From Streptomyces chattanoogensis (GTDB lineage: Bacteria > Actinomycetota > Actinomycetes > Streptomycetales > Streptomycetaceae), in NCBI RefSeq assembly GCF_001294335.1, contig NZ_LGKG01000207.1:248001-312000 (forward strand): a stretch of DNA of 64,000 nt, read 5' to 3'. The translations under genes were made by a program, and so were the position numbers. The notes below the pieces were generated by a model, which worked only from the letters and a program-made list of their open reading frames with translations, was not told the DNA's origin and did not search any database. Below, one piece after another: positions 41,531 to 50,090 of this stretch. Numbering within the stretch: the first letter of the stretch is position 1; every line of letters starts with the position of its first letter.

Positions 41531-42789
41531 GCAGACCATGGACACTGCCGCTGCCGCTGCGCAGGAACCGGCCGGCCGGCGCGGACGGCCGGCCCCCGCG
41601 CGGGCACGGCGGGCAGAACCCGTGGCAGGTCCTCAAACGCAGATTCCACAGCGGCGAGCTCGGCTCGGTCCCCGTCGTTCTCGGCCTGCTCGTGGTGTGG
41701 ATCATCTTCGAGAGCCTCAACAGCAACTTCCTCTCACCGCGCAATCTGTCCAGTCTGAGCGTGGACATCGTCGGCATCGGCATGATCTCGACGGGCGTCG
41801 TCTTCGTGCTGCTGCTCGGCGAGATCGATCTGTCGGTCGGCTCGGTGAGCGGCCTGGCGGCGGCCGCCTTCGCGGTGCTGAACATCAACCAGGGCATGCC
41901 GGAAGGCTTCGCGCTGCTGCTGGCGGTGCTCGGCGGCACGCTGATCGGGGCCGTCCAGGGATTCTTCTTCGCCAAGGTCGGGGTGCCCGCGTTCGTGGTC
42001 ACCCTCGCCGGTCTGCTGGGCTGGTACGGCCTGATGCTCTACATCCTGGGCGCCAGCGGCACCATCAACATCGACGACAAGGGCCTGGTCGCGCAGCTGA
42101 CCGGCTTCTACTTCACCCATGTCGCCGCGGCCTACGGCCTGGCCGTGCTCGGCACCGCCGGCTACTTCCTCGCCTCCTACCTGGACGTGCGGCGCCGCCG
42201 GGCCGCGGGAGTGCCGGCCAGGCCGATGGGCGAGATCGCGCTGCGCACCGGTGTGCTGGCGGCGGTCTCCCTGGCCGCGGCCGCGGTGCTCAACCAGTTC
42301 CAGGGCCTGCCGCTGGCCCTGCTGATCTTCCTCGTCTTCCTGGTAGGACTCGATCACGTGCTGCGCCGTACCCGCTACGGACGGATGATCTTCGCCCTCG
42401 GCGGCAGCGTCGAGGCCGCCCGCCGGACCGGGCTCAATGTCGCGCTGGTGCAGATCTCGGTGTTCATGATCTCCGGCACGATGGCCGCGATCGGCGGCCT
42501 GTTCCTCGCCTCCCGCGTCACCTCGGCCACCCAGACCTCGGGCTCGGGCAACCTCCTGATGGACGCCATCGCCGCGGCGGTCATCGGCGGCACCAGCATG
42601 TTCGGCGGGCGCGGCAGAACCTGGTCCGCGCTGCTCGGCGTGCTGGTCATCCAGTCGATCGCCTCCGGAGTGGCCCTGATGGGCATCCAGACCGCCGTCC
42701 AGTTCATGATCACCGGTGGTGTGCTGCTCCTCGCCGTCGTCATCGACTCGCTGTCCCGGCGCGCGCAGCGCTCCCACGGCCGTGTCTGA
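41527..42789 (+). CDS. Sugar ABC transporter permease (XylH-like)
   Basis: 420 residues. An Arg/Pro-rich cytoplasmic tail of about 50 residues is followed by around ten membrane helices. Family signatures GEIDLSVGSVSGLAAA and the C-terminal AVIGGTSMFGGRGRTW are present, as in XylH/RbsC permeases. The ATG overlaps the ATPase stop, so the operon is translated as one unit: binding protein, ATPase, permease. Confidence 0.87.
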   Translation: MSRPWTLPLPLRRNRPAGADGRPPRGHGGQNPWQVLKRRFHSGELGSVPVVLGLLVVWIIFESLNSNFLSPRNLSSLSVDIVGIGMISTGVVFVLLLGEIDLSVGSVSGLAAAAFAVLNINQGMPEGFALLLAVLGGTLIGAVQGFFFAKVGVPAFVVTLAGLLGWYGLMLYILGASGTINIDDKGLVAQLTGFYFTHVAAAYGLAVLGTAGYFLASYLDVRRRRAAGVPARPMGEIALRTGVLAAVSLAAAAVLNQFQGLPLALLIFLVFLVGLDHVLRRTRYGRMIFALGGSVEAARRTGLNVALVQISVFMISGTMAAIGGLFLASRVTSATQTSGSGNLLMDAIAAAVIGGTSMFGGRGRTWSALLGVLVIQSIASGVALMGIQTAVQFMITGGVLLLAVVIDSLSRRAQRSHGRV

Positions 42790-43024
42790 GGGGCGCGGCC
42801 GAGCCCGGCACCCGATCGGAGCATCCCGGCCGGAGGCGGCTGCGGTTGCGGATGCGGGCCGGGGCGCGAAGCATGGATGGGTATGCGCTGACGGGCCATG
42901 TCCGCGGAACCCGCGGAAAGGCACCCCGTCCCGGCATTACCGGCCCGATTACCGGCCGCTGACCGCACCAGGTCCCCCACCCCCCCCTCTCGAACACTCC
43001 CCTGCTCGAAGGGACGGCAACTGC

Positions 43025-43609
43025 ATGGCCATGGAATACGGACAGCAATGGAGTTTCGCCGCCGAATGCGGCGGCCTTGGCGCGGCGGTCCGCGACGCCA
43101 TGCGTGCCGTGGGTGCCGTGAGTGACACAGCCGAGTACGCCGCGGAGGGATATCAGCGGGCACTCGACACCTTGCACGGCTATCCCGACGAGGCCGTCAC
43201 CGCGGTCCTGCGGCGCGGCTGGGAAACCCTGCCGGAATGCGCCTATCCCGACCGCTGGGGCGTCGTCCAAGTCCTCACCGACCTGCGCCTGTCGACCGCC
43301 ACGGATGTCTTCGAGGCCGTTCTGACCACTCCCATACCGCCGGAGCGCACCGTCGAATTCGCGCACCCCTATTCCACGGTCGGGGAGGAAATCACCATCA
43401 GAACCACCGCCGTCGAAGGGCTGACGCGGCTGGCCGCGGAGGATGACCCGGGCGCCGTCGAATTGCTCATACGTCATGTGACGGATGCCGACCGCAGTAT
43501 TCAGGTCGCGTGCGTGATGGCGCTGCGGGATCTCGGCGAGGACGCCGGTGTCGACGTCTCCCCGCTGGTGCCCGAAGAGGACCAGGATCTGCTGCGTTTC
43601 CGCCGCTAG
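43025..43609 (+). CDS. HEAT-repeat domain protein
   Basis: 194 residues. No enzymatic motif. The last 60 residues have two HEAT-like helices (RTTAVEGLTRLAAEDDPGAV and RSIQVACVMALRDLGEDAGV). The N-terminal part has alternating helices (YQRALDTLHGYPDEAVTAVL). It may be a scaffold or an immunity-type protein similar in style to the one at 32427-33413. ATG 43025 has AAGGGACGG upstream. Function unknown. Confidence 0.65.
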   Translation: MAMEYGQQWSFAAECGGLGAAVRDAMRAVGAVSDTAEYAAEGYQRALDTLHGYPDEAVTAVLRRGWETLPECAYPDRWGVVQVLTDLRLSTATDVFEAVLTTPIPPERTVEFAHPYSTVGEEITIRTTAVEGLTRLAAEDDPGAVELLIRHVTDADRSIQVACVMALRDLGEDAGVDVSPLVPEEDQDLLRFRR

Positions 43610-43669
43610 CCGTTGGCCGGGCAAAGCGCTGGCCGTCGGCCGGGCGAAGAAGGAGGAGAGTGATACGCC

Positions 43670-44071
43670 ATGACGGACCCCACAACGCGCGGCAGGACGA
43701 CCATCGCGGACACCGTGGTCGCGAAGATCGCCTACCTCGCCGCCGAGGAGGTACCCGGCGTGCATGCGCTGGGCAGCGGACTCGCCAGATCCGTCGGGGC
43801 GCTGCGCAAACGCGTCCCGGGCGGGCCGGCCACGACCGTTCACGGGGTGAAGGTCGAGGTCGGTGAGAAGCAGGCGGCGGTCGATCTGGATCTCATCGTC
43901 GAGTACGGCGAGATCATTCCCGATGTGGCCGGTGCCGTACGGGAGAGCGTGATCGCCGCCGTCGAGCGGATGACCGGGTTCGAGGTCGTGGAAGTCAACA
44001 CCGTGGTGAGCGATGTGAAGCTGCCCGAAGAAGCGGAGGAGGAAGGGCCGTCCCCGGAGCGCGTGGTGTAA
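43670..44071 (+). CDS. Asp23/Gls24 family envelope stress protein
   Basis: 133 residues with the alkaline-shock fold: ADTVVAKIAYLAAEEVPGVHALG start, VDLDLIVEYGEIIPDVAGAVRESVIAAVERMTGFEV and VNTVVSDVKLP end. In Gram-positives these cytoplasmic proteins sit near the membrane and respond to envelope stress; Streptomyces have many copies. The acidic tail EEAEEEGP is typical. It follows the HEAT protein gene by 60 bases. Confidence 0.85.
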   Translation: MTDPTTRGRTTIADTVVAKIAYLAAEEVPGVHALGSGLARSVGALRKRVPGGPATTVHGVKVEVGEKQAAVDLDLIVEYGEIIPDVAGAVRESVIAAVERMTGFEVVEVNTVVSDVKLPEEAEEEGPSPERVV

Positions 44072-44091
44072 CGCGCTCCGGACGGGCCGGC

Positions 44092-46122
44092 TCAGCCGGT
44101 CGCCAGCCCGTGCCGGGCCAGCAGCGGCCCGATGTCCGGGTCGCGGCCGACCACGGCACGGAATGCCGCCATGGGGTCGACGCTGCCGCCCCTGCCGAGC
44201 AGTTCGCGGCGGAAGATCTCACCGCTCTCCCGTACCGTCTTGCCGTTCTCGCGGAACCACCGCACGGTGTCGGCGTCCAGCACCTCGGCCCACCGGTAGC
44301 CGTAGTACCCGGCCGCATAGCCGCCGCCGAAGATATGGGCGAAGTAGCCGGTGCGGTAGCGCGGCGGGATCGCGGGCAGGGCGATCCCGTAGCGCTCCAG
44401 GGCGGCGGCCTCGAAGGCCTCGGCACCGTCCGCGTCCGGCAGTTCACCGTCGGCGGGCAGCGTGTGCCAGGCCCAGTCGAGCAGCGCGGCGGCCAGGTGC
44501 TCCACATTCCGGAAGCCGATGCCGAAGTTCTCCGCCTCGCGCAGCCGGGCCGGCAGCTCGGGCGGCATGGGCTCGCCGGTTTCGTGGTGCCGGGCGTAAC
44601 GGGGCAGCACCTCGGGCCGGTCCGCCCACATCTCGTTGACCTGGGAGGGGAACTCCACGAAGTCCCGGGGGACCTGGGTGCCCGACAGCAGCGGGTAGCG
44701 GACGTCGGAGAACAGCCCGTGCAGCGCATGGCCGAACTCGTGGAAGAGAGTGGTGACCTCGTCCCACGTCAGCAGGACGGGCCCGCCCTCCGGCGGCTTG
44801 GCGATGTTCAGGTTGTTGATGACCACCGGCTTGTGGCCGAGGAGCCGGGACTGCGGTACGAGGGCATCCATCCAGGCGCCGCCGCGCTTGGACGGACGGG
44901 CGTGGAAGTCGCCGACGTAGAGGCCGAGCGGGCTGCCGTCGGCCTCGTACACCTCGAAGACCCGGGCGTCCGGGTGGTGCGCGACCAGGTCGGGGCGCTC
45001 GGTGAAGGTGATCCCGTAGACCAGTCCGGCGGCGTGGAACACCCCGTCCCACAGCACCTTCTCCAGCTCCAGATACGGGCGCAGCGCGGCCCCATCGACG
45101 TCGAACCGCTCCTTGCGGATCCGCTCGGAGTAGTACTGCCAGTCGGCCGCCCGGATCTCGTCGGCTCCGGCCGCCTCGGCCAGCGCCGCGCCCTCGCGTT
45201 CGGCGTTCGCGACCGCGGGGGCGACCAGCCCGAGGAGCATCTCCTCGACCGCCTCGGTCGTCCCGGCGGTCCCGTCGGCGACCACCCAGGCGGCATGGCT
45301 GGGGTGCCCGAGCAGGGCGGCCCGCTCGGCGCGCAGGGCGGCCACGGCGACGGCGATCGGACCGTTGTCGGCCACGCCGCGCCCGAGCGAGGCGGCGAGC
45401 AGCCGCTCGCGCAGTGCCGGGTCGTGCAGCGCGGCGAGCTCGCTCTGGCTGGAGAAGTTCTTCAGGCTGAGCACGAACTTGCCGTCGTGGCCGCGGGCGT
45501 GGGCGTTCTCGGCGGCGGCCGCGATCTCGTCCTCGGGCAGCCCGGCCAGCTCCTCGGCACGGTCCAGCACCAGCGCGGCCCCGGCGGTGGCCGCGCGCAG
45601 GTTCTGCTGGAACTCGATGCAGCGGGAGGCGATGTCGGCGTTCAGCTCGCGCAGCCGCTGCTGGTCCTCGGGGGTGAGCCGCGCTCCGGCCCGTACACGA
45701 AGGGCGTGGTGACGTTCGAGTACCCGCAACTGCTCGTCGTCCAGGCCGAGTTGACCGCGCCGCACGAAGAGGTCGTCGAGGCGGGCGAACAGGGCGGGGT
45801 CGAGCAGCAGGGCGTCGTCGTGGGCCGCCAGCCGGGGCGCGATCTCGGCCTCCAGCTCCTGGAACGCGGCGTCGGTGTCCGAGCTCGCCTTGTTGTCGAA
45901 GACGCGGCGGACCCGGCGCAGCACCGCGCCGCTGCGCTCCAGGGCCTCGACGGTGTTCTCGAAGGTGGCGGGCTCGGGACCGGCACCGATCGCCGCCACC
46001 TCGGCCTGCTGCTCGGCCATACCGCGCTCGAAGGCCGGCCGGAAGTGCTCGTGCCGGATGCGGGCGAACGGCGGCAGCTCGTAGGGAAGTTCACTCGGCT
46101 CGAAGAAGGGGTTCGACGTCAC
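44092..46122 (-). CDS. M3 family zinc metallopeptidase (peptidyl-dipeptidase Dcp type)
   Basis: 676 residues, full length. The zinc motif is FHEFGHALHG at about residue 460, with the third ligand Glu in the helix downstream. The N-terminal helical domain holds FENTVEALERSG, typical of Dcp and oligopeptidase A. It cleaves dipeptides from the C-terminus of short peptides in the cytoplasm. It has no signal peptide. It faces the Asp23 gene and stands alone on this strand. Confidence 0.9.
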   Translation of the reverse strand: MTSNPFFEPSELPYELPPFARIRHEHFRPAFERGMAEQQAEVAAIGAGPEPATFENTVEALERSGAVLRRVRRVFDNKASSDTDAAFQELEAEIAPRLAAHDDALLLDPALFARLDDLFVRRGQLGLDDEQLRVLERHHALRVRAGARLTPEDQQRLRELNADIASRCIEFQQNLRAATAGAALVLDRAEELAGLPEDEIAAAAENAHARGHDGKFVLSLKNFSSQSELAALHDPALRERLLAASLGRGVADNGPIAVAVAALRAERAALLGHPSHAAWVVADGTAGTTEAVEEMLLGLVAPAVANAEREGAALAEAAGADEIRAADWQYYSERIRKERFDVDGAALRPYLELEKVLWDGVFHAAGLVYGITFTERPDLVAHHPDARVFEVYEADGSPLGLYVGDFHARPSKRGGAWMDALVPQSRLLGHKPVVINNLNIAKPPEGGPVLLTWDEVTTLFHEFGHALHGLFSDVRYPLLSGTQVPRDFVEFPSQVNEMWADRPEVLPRYARHHETGEPMPPELPARLREAENFGIGFRNVEHLAAALLDWAWHTLPADGELPDADGAEAFEAAALERYGIALPAIPPRYRTGYFAHIFGGGYAAGYYGYRWAEVLDADTVRWFRENGKTVRESGEIFRRELLGRGGSVDPMAAFRAVVGRDPDIGPLLARHGLATG

Positions 46123-46170
46123 AGAGTCCGACCCTATGCCCGGGAACGGCCCCCGGCCGGGTGGTGTGTG

Positions 46171-46959
46171 TCACTGCGGCGGCCGTGACTCCCCCTCGCC
46201 CCCCTTCGCGTCGCCCTCGCCCCACCCCCACCGCGGCGTCGGACCGGGGTCGCCCAGGTCCGTGCCGGGAGACTGCCGGGAGACGTCCTGGGCGATACGG
46301 GTGCCCCAGTCGAAGTACTCCATGACCCGGCGCCGGAGCGCCGGATCGGGCGGCAGCTCCTTGTCCACGGCCCGGGACATCAGCTCCAGCCAGCGGGAGC
46401 GCTGCCGGTCGGTGATGGCAAGACCCAGGTGGCTGCGCAACAGCCCCTGGTGGCCGCCGAGTCCGGCGGTGAAGCCGGCCGGGCCGCCGAAGACCTCGGC
46501 GAGCCAGACGGCGACGTGTTCGCGGTGCTCGGGGGTGAAGTGTGCGAAGACGGGTGCCAGCACGGGGTCGGCGAGGACCGCCTCGTAGAAGGTGTCGCTG
46601 AGGCGGCGGAGGGCGGGAGTGCCGCCGACGGCCTCGTACAGGGTCGCGGCCCGCCGTTCCGACGACACCGCGGTGCCCGCGTAGTGCCTCATCTCCTCGA
46701 TGTCCTCGATGTACGGCCGTACACGGTCGAGGAACGGCCCGAAGTGCGGACCGCCGCGGAAGCCCTGGAGATGGTCCTCCACCGAGGTCCATACGATGCG
46801 CAGGATGTAGCGGTCGGGCTCCTCGACGCCGTGTGCCAGGTCGTAGCCCAGACACTGCGGCGCCGCGTCGAGCTGTTCGGCGGCGGCCGCGTACACCTTC
46901 TCGAAGGCGGCGCGCCGCTCCGGGTCGCTGATGCGGTAGCGGATGTACTCGACGGTCAT
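46171..46959 (-). CDS. Antibiotic biosynthesis monooxygenase domain fused to truncated haemoglobin
   Basis: 262 residues. Residues 1-95 are an ABM domain (YIRYRISDPERRAAFEKVY, RFGPF-like end). Residues about 105-225 are a truncated globin with F-helix His candidates (AVLADPVLAPVFAHFTPEHREH, GGHQGLLRSHLGLAITDRQRSRW). The C-terminal 35 residues are Gly/Pro/Glu-rich. Such ABM-globin chimeras have been described in Streptomyces and may detoxify reactive oxygen or quinone intermediates. ATG at 46959 overlaps the stop of the NmrA gene, so the two are coupled. AGGAG precedes it. Confidence 0.85.
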   Translation of the reverse strand: MTVEYIRYRISDPERRAAFEKVYAAAAEQLDAAPQCLGYDLAHGVEEPDRYILRIVWTSVEDHLQGFRGGPHFGPFLDRVRPYIEDIEEMRHYAGTAVSSERRAATLYEAVGGTPALRRLSDTFYEAVLADPVLAPVFAHFTPEHREHVAVWLAEVFGGPAGFTAGLGGHQGLLRSHLGLAITDRQRSRWLELMSRAVDKELPPDPALRRRVMEYFDWGTRIAQDVSRQSPGTDLGDPGPTPRWGWGEGDAKGGEGESRPPQ

Positions 46960-47858
46960 GCGGGGCGCTCCTGGGAAGTCGGCGGCTGGGACGTCGGCGG
47001 TGTGGCGCGCAGTGCCGGGGCGTGTTCGGTGAGGAATGCGGTCAGGGAACGGGCCGGGCGGCCGAGCAGGCGGGGGATCTCCTCGGTGACCGTGGCCGCC
47101 TCGCCCGCCGCGTACATGCCGTACAGCTCGACGAGTCCGCTCGCCCGCCACTCGTCCAGCCCGGCGTCGAGCAGGGCGGCGCGGGCCCGGCCGGGTGTCG
47201 TGGCGCGGTAGATGATTTCGCGGCCGAGCACCGCGCCGATCAGCCCGGCGATCTCTTCGTGGGTCAGGGCTTCGGGGCCGGTGAGTTCGTAGATCCTGCC
47301 GTCGTGGCCGCCGGTGGTGAGCACCTCGGCGGCGGCCTCGCCGACATCGCGGGCGTCCACGTACGAGACCGCGGCCTTCCCCGTGGGAAGCGCCAGGGTC
47401 CCGGAGCGCAGGGACGGTGCCAGGGCGAGGAAGTTCTGCAGGAAGCCGTTCGGGGCGAGCACCGTCCAGGGCAGCCCACTGGCCCGGACGTGGTCGAGAC
47501 CGGCGGCGTGCGCCTCGAAGAAGCGGACGTGGGACGTCCGGCGTCCCACGCCGGTCGCCGCCTGCAGGACGACCCGGGGGCGGCCGGCCTTCGCCGCCGC
47601 GTCGATGACCGTGCGCGCCTGCTGCGCGGCTTCCGGGTCGACCGGGGTGAGGAGGTAGACGGCGTCGATGCCGTCCAGGGCCGGGGCCAGCGACCCGGCG
47701 TCGTTCAGATCCGCGATCACCGGGTGCACCCGGTCGTCCCACTCGGCGGGCAGCCCGCCCGTGTCACGTACCAGCGCGCGGACCGCCGCACCGCGGTCGC
47801 GCAGTGCGCGCACCAGCGGCCGCCCGACGGTGCCGGTCGCGCCCGTCACCAGAATCAT
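46956..47858 (-). CDS. NmrA/SDR-a5 family NAD(P)-binding protein
   Basis: 300 residues. The Rossmann loop GATGTVGRPLV is at 7-17 of an atypical short-chain dehydrogenase lacking an obvious catalytic Tyr-Lys pair, as in NmrA-type redox sensors and quinone oxidoreductase QorB. ATG at 47858 is preceded by GGGGGA; a longer frame from 47972 lacks a ribosome site. It is divergent from a LysR gene with dyads in between, and runs directly into the monooxygenase-globin gene. QorB-type quinone reduction would fit that partner. Confidence 0.83.
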   Translation of the reverse strand: MILVTGATGTVGRPLVRALRDRGAAVRALVRDTGGLPAEWDDRVHPVIADLNDAGSLAPALDGIDAVYLLTPVDPEAAQQARTVIDAAAKAGRPRVVLQAATGVGRRTSHVRFFEAHAAGLDHVRASGLPWTVLAPNGFLQNFLALAPSLRSGTLALPTGKAAVSYVDARDVGEAAAEVLTTGGHDGRIYELTGPEALTHEEIAGLIGAVLGREIIYRATTPGRARAALLDAGLDEWRASGLVELYGMYAAGEAATVTEEIPRLLGRPARSLTAFLTEHAPALRATPPTSQPPTSQERPA

Positions 47859-47979
47859 CAGTCCCCCAAGGCCGGTTGACGTGTGTGTGAGGGGTGGTTC
47901 GACATGCGCCACGGTGTTCTCCGCAGGTGTTCCCGCATGCGTTCCCCGCCGCTTCCACGCTACGAGCGGCACCGCTGAT

Positions 47980-48022
47980 CAACAAGCGCAGCTTGTTGTC
48001 GACCCACAAGCGGGGGTTGTCG
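47980..48022. promoter_or_regulatory. LysR-type operator region
   Basis: A perfect dyad CAACAAGC (47980-47987) / GCTTGTTG (47991-47998), with a three-base spacer, is followed by a related weaker site CACAAGC...GTTGT at about 48005-48020. Two adjacent sites of this kind suit a LysR tetramer controlling the divergent NmrA-globin operon and itself. Confidence 0.7.
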
Positions 48023-48056
48023 ACGGCGGGACCCGCCGCCCGTACGATGCGGTCGT

Positions 48057-48965
48057 ATGGAACCCGAGCTGCGGCAGATGCGGTACTTCGTGGCGGTGGC
48101 CGAGCGGCGCAGCTTCACCCGCGCCGCGGACGATGTCTATGTCGCCCAGCAGGCGCTCAGCCAGCAGATCAAGGCGCTCGAAGACATCCTGGGCGTGCGG
48201 CTGCTGGAGCGGACCTCGCGCCGGGTCGAGCTCACCGCGGCCGGTGCCGCGTATCTGGCCGACTGCCGGCGAATCCTCGCCGCGTCGGGGCGGGCGGCGC
48301 AGCATGCGCGGGCCGTGGCGGCCGGGGAGGTGGGGCGGCTGCGGGTGGCCTATACGGTCAGCGCGGTGTACGAGACCCTTCCGGCGCTCGGCGCGCTGCT
48401 CGCGGAGGAGTTTCCGAAGCTGAAGATGGAGACCCGGGAGATCTTTGCCGCGGATGTGTGCCGGACGCTGCGGGAGGAGCGCTGCGATGTCGCCCTCGCG
48501 CCGATGACCTCTTATCCGAAGGGGATCCTGCGGCGAACTGTCCGGCGGGAGGAGCTGATGGCCGCGGTCCCCGACGGCCATCCGCTCGCCGGGCTGCCGG
48601 CCGTGGATCTCGTACGGCTCAGGGACGAGACCTTCCAGCTGTGGCCGCGGGAGATGGCGCCGGGCTATTTCGACGCCGTGGTGGGGGCCTGCCGGGGCGC
48701 GGGGTTCGAGCCTGCGCTGGACGACACCGCCTCGGGCTCCAATGCCTGGGCCGGTATCGCCGCCGGGCGCGGCGTCAACCTCGTCGTGGCGTCGCTCGCC
48801 CACCAGCTCCCGCGCGGCATCACGCTGGTGCCGCTGTCGGAGCCGCGGCCCGGCCTGTGCCTCGATGCCGTCTGGCGGGCGGATCACCCGCATCCGGCCG
48901 TGCCCCGGTTCCTCGACGTCTGCGCGGAACTGGCCCGTCGGCAGGGGTGGCCGGCCGGCGGGTGA
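48057..48965 (+). CDS. LysR family transcriptional regulator
   Basis: 302 residues. The N-terminal winged helix is MRYFVAVAERRSFTRAADDVYVAQQALSQQIKALE at about 8-42, then a linker helix and the two-lobed effector domain from about 90. It is divergent from the NmrA and ABM-globin operon, 198 bases away, with two dyads between them. Quinone or oxidant sensing would fit, but the ligand is not readable. Confidence 0.88.
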   Translation: MEPELRQMRYFVAVAERRSFTRAADDVYVAQQALSQQIKALEDILGVRLLERTSRRVELTAAGAAYLADCRRILAASGRAAQHARAVAAGEVGRLRVAYTVSAVYETLPALGALLAEEFPKLKMETREIFAADVCRTLREERCDVALAPMTSYPKGILRRTVRREELMAAVPDGHPLAGLPAVDLVRLRDETFQLWPREMAPGYFDAVVGACRGAGFEPALDDTASGSNAWAGIAAGRGVNLVVASLAHQLPRGITLVPLSEPRPGLCLDAVWRADHPHPAVPRFLDVCAELARRQGWPAGG

Positions 48966-49063
48966 CGGCCCGGTCACCAAGGGCCACGCTTCGACATGCC
49001 GTGCGCCACGGAGCCTGGTTGGCTGGGATACGGGGACTTTCCGCCACCCACCAAGGAGTGATC

Positions 49064-49255
49064 ATGGGCCCCAAGGATGAAGCGCGTGAGCGTCTTCAGC
49101 AGATGCGTGAGAAGGCCCAGCAGCTGACCGAGGCCGCCGAGAAGGCCACGGATCCCAAGGAACGGCAGCGCCTGCAGGAGAAGGCACGCAAGCTGCAGAG
49201 CCAGACCGAGCAGGAAAGCCTCCTGCGCAGCGGAGACATCTACCCCACCGATTAA
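49064..49255 (+). CDS. Small hydrophilic DUF6381-type protein
   Basis: 63 residues, highly charged and helical: MGPKDEARERLQQMREKAQQ then KERQRLQEKARKLQSQTE. It matches the DUF6381 type found in Streptomyces; function unknown. AAGGAG precedes the ATG by six or seven bases. It is followed by a hairpin. Confidence 0.75.
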   Translation: MGPKDEARERLQQMREKAQQLTEAAEKATDPKERQRLQEKARKLQSQTEQESLLRSGDIYPTD

Positions 49256-49261
49256 CGGCCC

Positions 49262-49282
49262 GTGGGACGTCCCACGTCCCAC
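49262..49282. terminator. Hairpin between convergent small genes
   Basis: GTGGGAC at 49262-49268 pairs with GTCCCAC at 49276-49282 (or at 49269-49275 as a loop-less palindrome of 14 bp). It follows the DUF6381 stop by seven bases and faces the leftward phosphoesterase gene. Confidence 0.55.
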
Positions 49283-49397
49283 AAACCCGCGTCCCGTCTC
49301 GTGACGGCCGGCCGGTGGCCCTCCGTCCTCGATGTCCTCGGCGTCCTCGACGGAGACCGCCGGCCGTTCCCTCTCCGGGGTCCGGCTCCCCCGGGTC

Positions 49398-50015
49398 TCA
49401 CTCCCCGGGCCCGTCCTCGGCCGCCACCTGCTTGAGGGTTCGGCCGCTGAGCACCGACCGGGCGCGGACCGGATCGGGCGTCCCGTGCCCGGACGCGCGG
49501 GTGTCGTTCTCCTTCACCAGCAGCCAGGACTCCCGCTCGCCCGGTTCCTCACCGGTACGGAAGCGGGTGAGCGCATAGCCGCCGTGCAGCTTGCCGCCGT
49601 CGAGCCAGAAGGCGGCGTGGCCGTGCTCCAGGGCCTCCCCGAACGTGGCGGGCCGGCGCTTGCCCTTGGGCGGGAGGGGGCGGTAGGTGCCCCGGTCCCA
49701 GACGATCACGGTGCCCGCGCCGTACTCCCCCGCCGCGATGACGCCTTCGAACTCCCGGTATTCCAGCGGATGGTCCTCGGTGGGCAGGGCGAGCCGTTTG
49801 TCGTGCGGGTCGGCGGACGGGCCCTTGGGAACGGACCAGGACTTCAGTACGCCGTCGACCTCCAGCCGGAAGTCGAAGTGCAGCGTCGACGCGTCATGGA
49901 TCTGCACGACGAAGCACGGCTCCTCACCGGCCGGCGCGCCCTCGCCGCGCGGCTCTTGCGTACGGTCGAAGCGCCGCTTGCGGCGGTATGCGGCCAGGCC
50001 CTGCTTGCCGCCCAT
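49398..50015 (-). CDS. Standalone LigD-type 3'-phosphoesterase domain protein
   Basis: 205 residues consisting of only the phosphoesterase module of bacterial LigD: FVVQIHDASTLHFDFRLEVDGVLKSWSVPKGPS at about 45-77, with the His and Asp of the active site, then EYREFEGVIAAGEYGAGTVIVWD. In LigD this module trims 3' phosphates at break ends during non-homologous end joining. ATG at 50015 has AAAGGGG seven bases upstream. No polymerase or ligase partner or Ku gene lies beside it here. Confidence 0.85.
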   Translation of the reverse strand: MGGKQGLAAYRRKRRFDRTQEPRGEGAPAGEEPCFVVQIHDASTLHFDFRLEVDGVLKSWSVPKGPSADPHDKRLALPTEDHPLEYREFEGVIAAGEYGAGTVIVWDRGTYRPLPPKGKRRPATFGEALEHGHAAFWLDGGKLHGGYALTRFRTGEEPGERESWLLVKENDTRASGHGTPDPVRARSVLSGRTLKQVAAEDGPGE

Positions 50016-50090
50016 GGCCGTCCCCTTTCGCCGTTGCGCCACCTTTCACTCTCTCCGGTGCCGGCCCCCGCCGCACCCGCACGGCAGGGA

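Noticed and set aside
46956..47972. A longer NmrA protein starting at 47972
   Set aside because: The extra 38 residues cover the LysR-NmrA promoter and lack a ribosome site.
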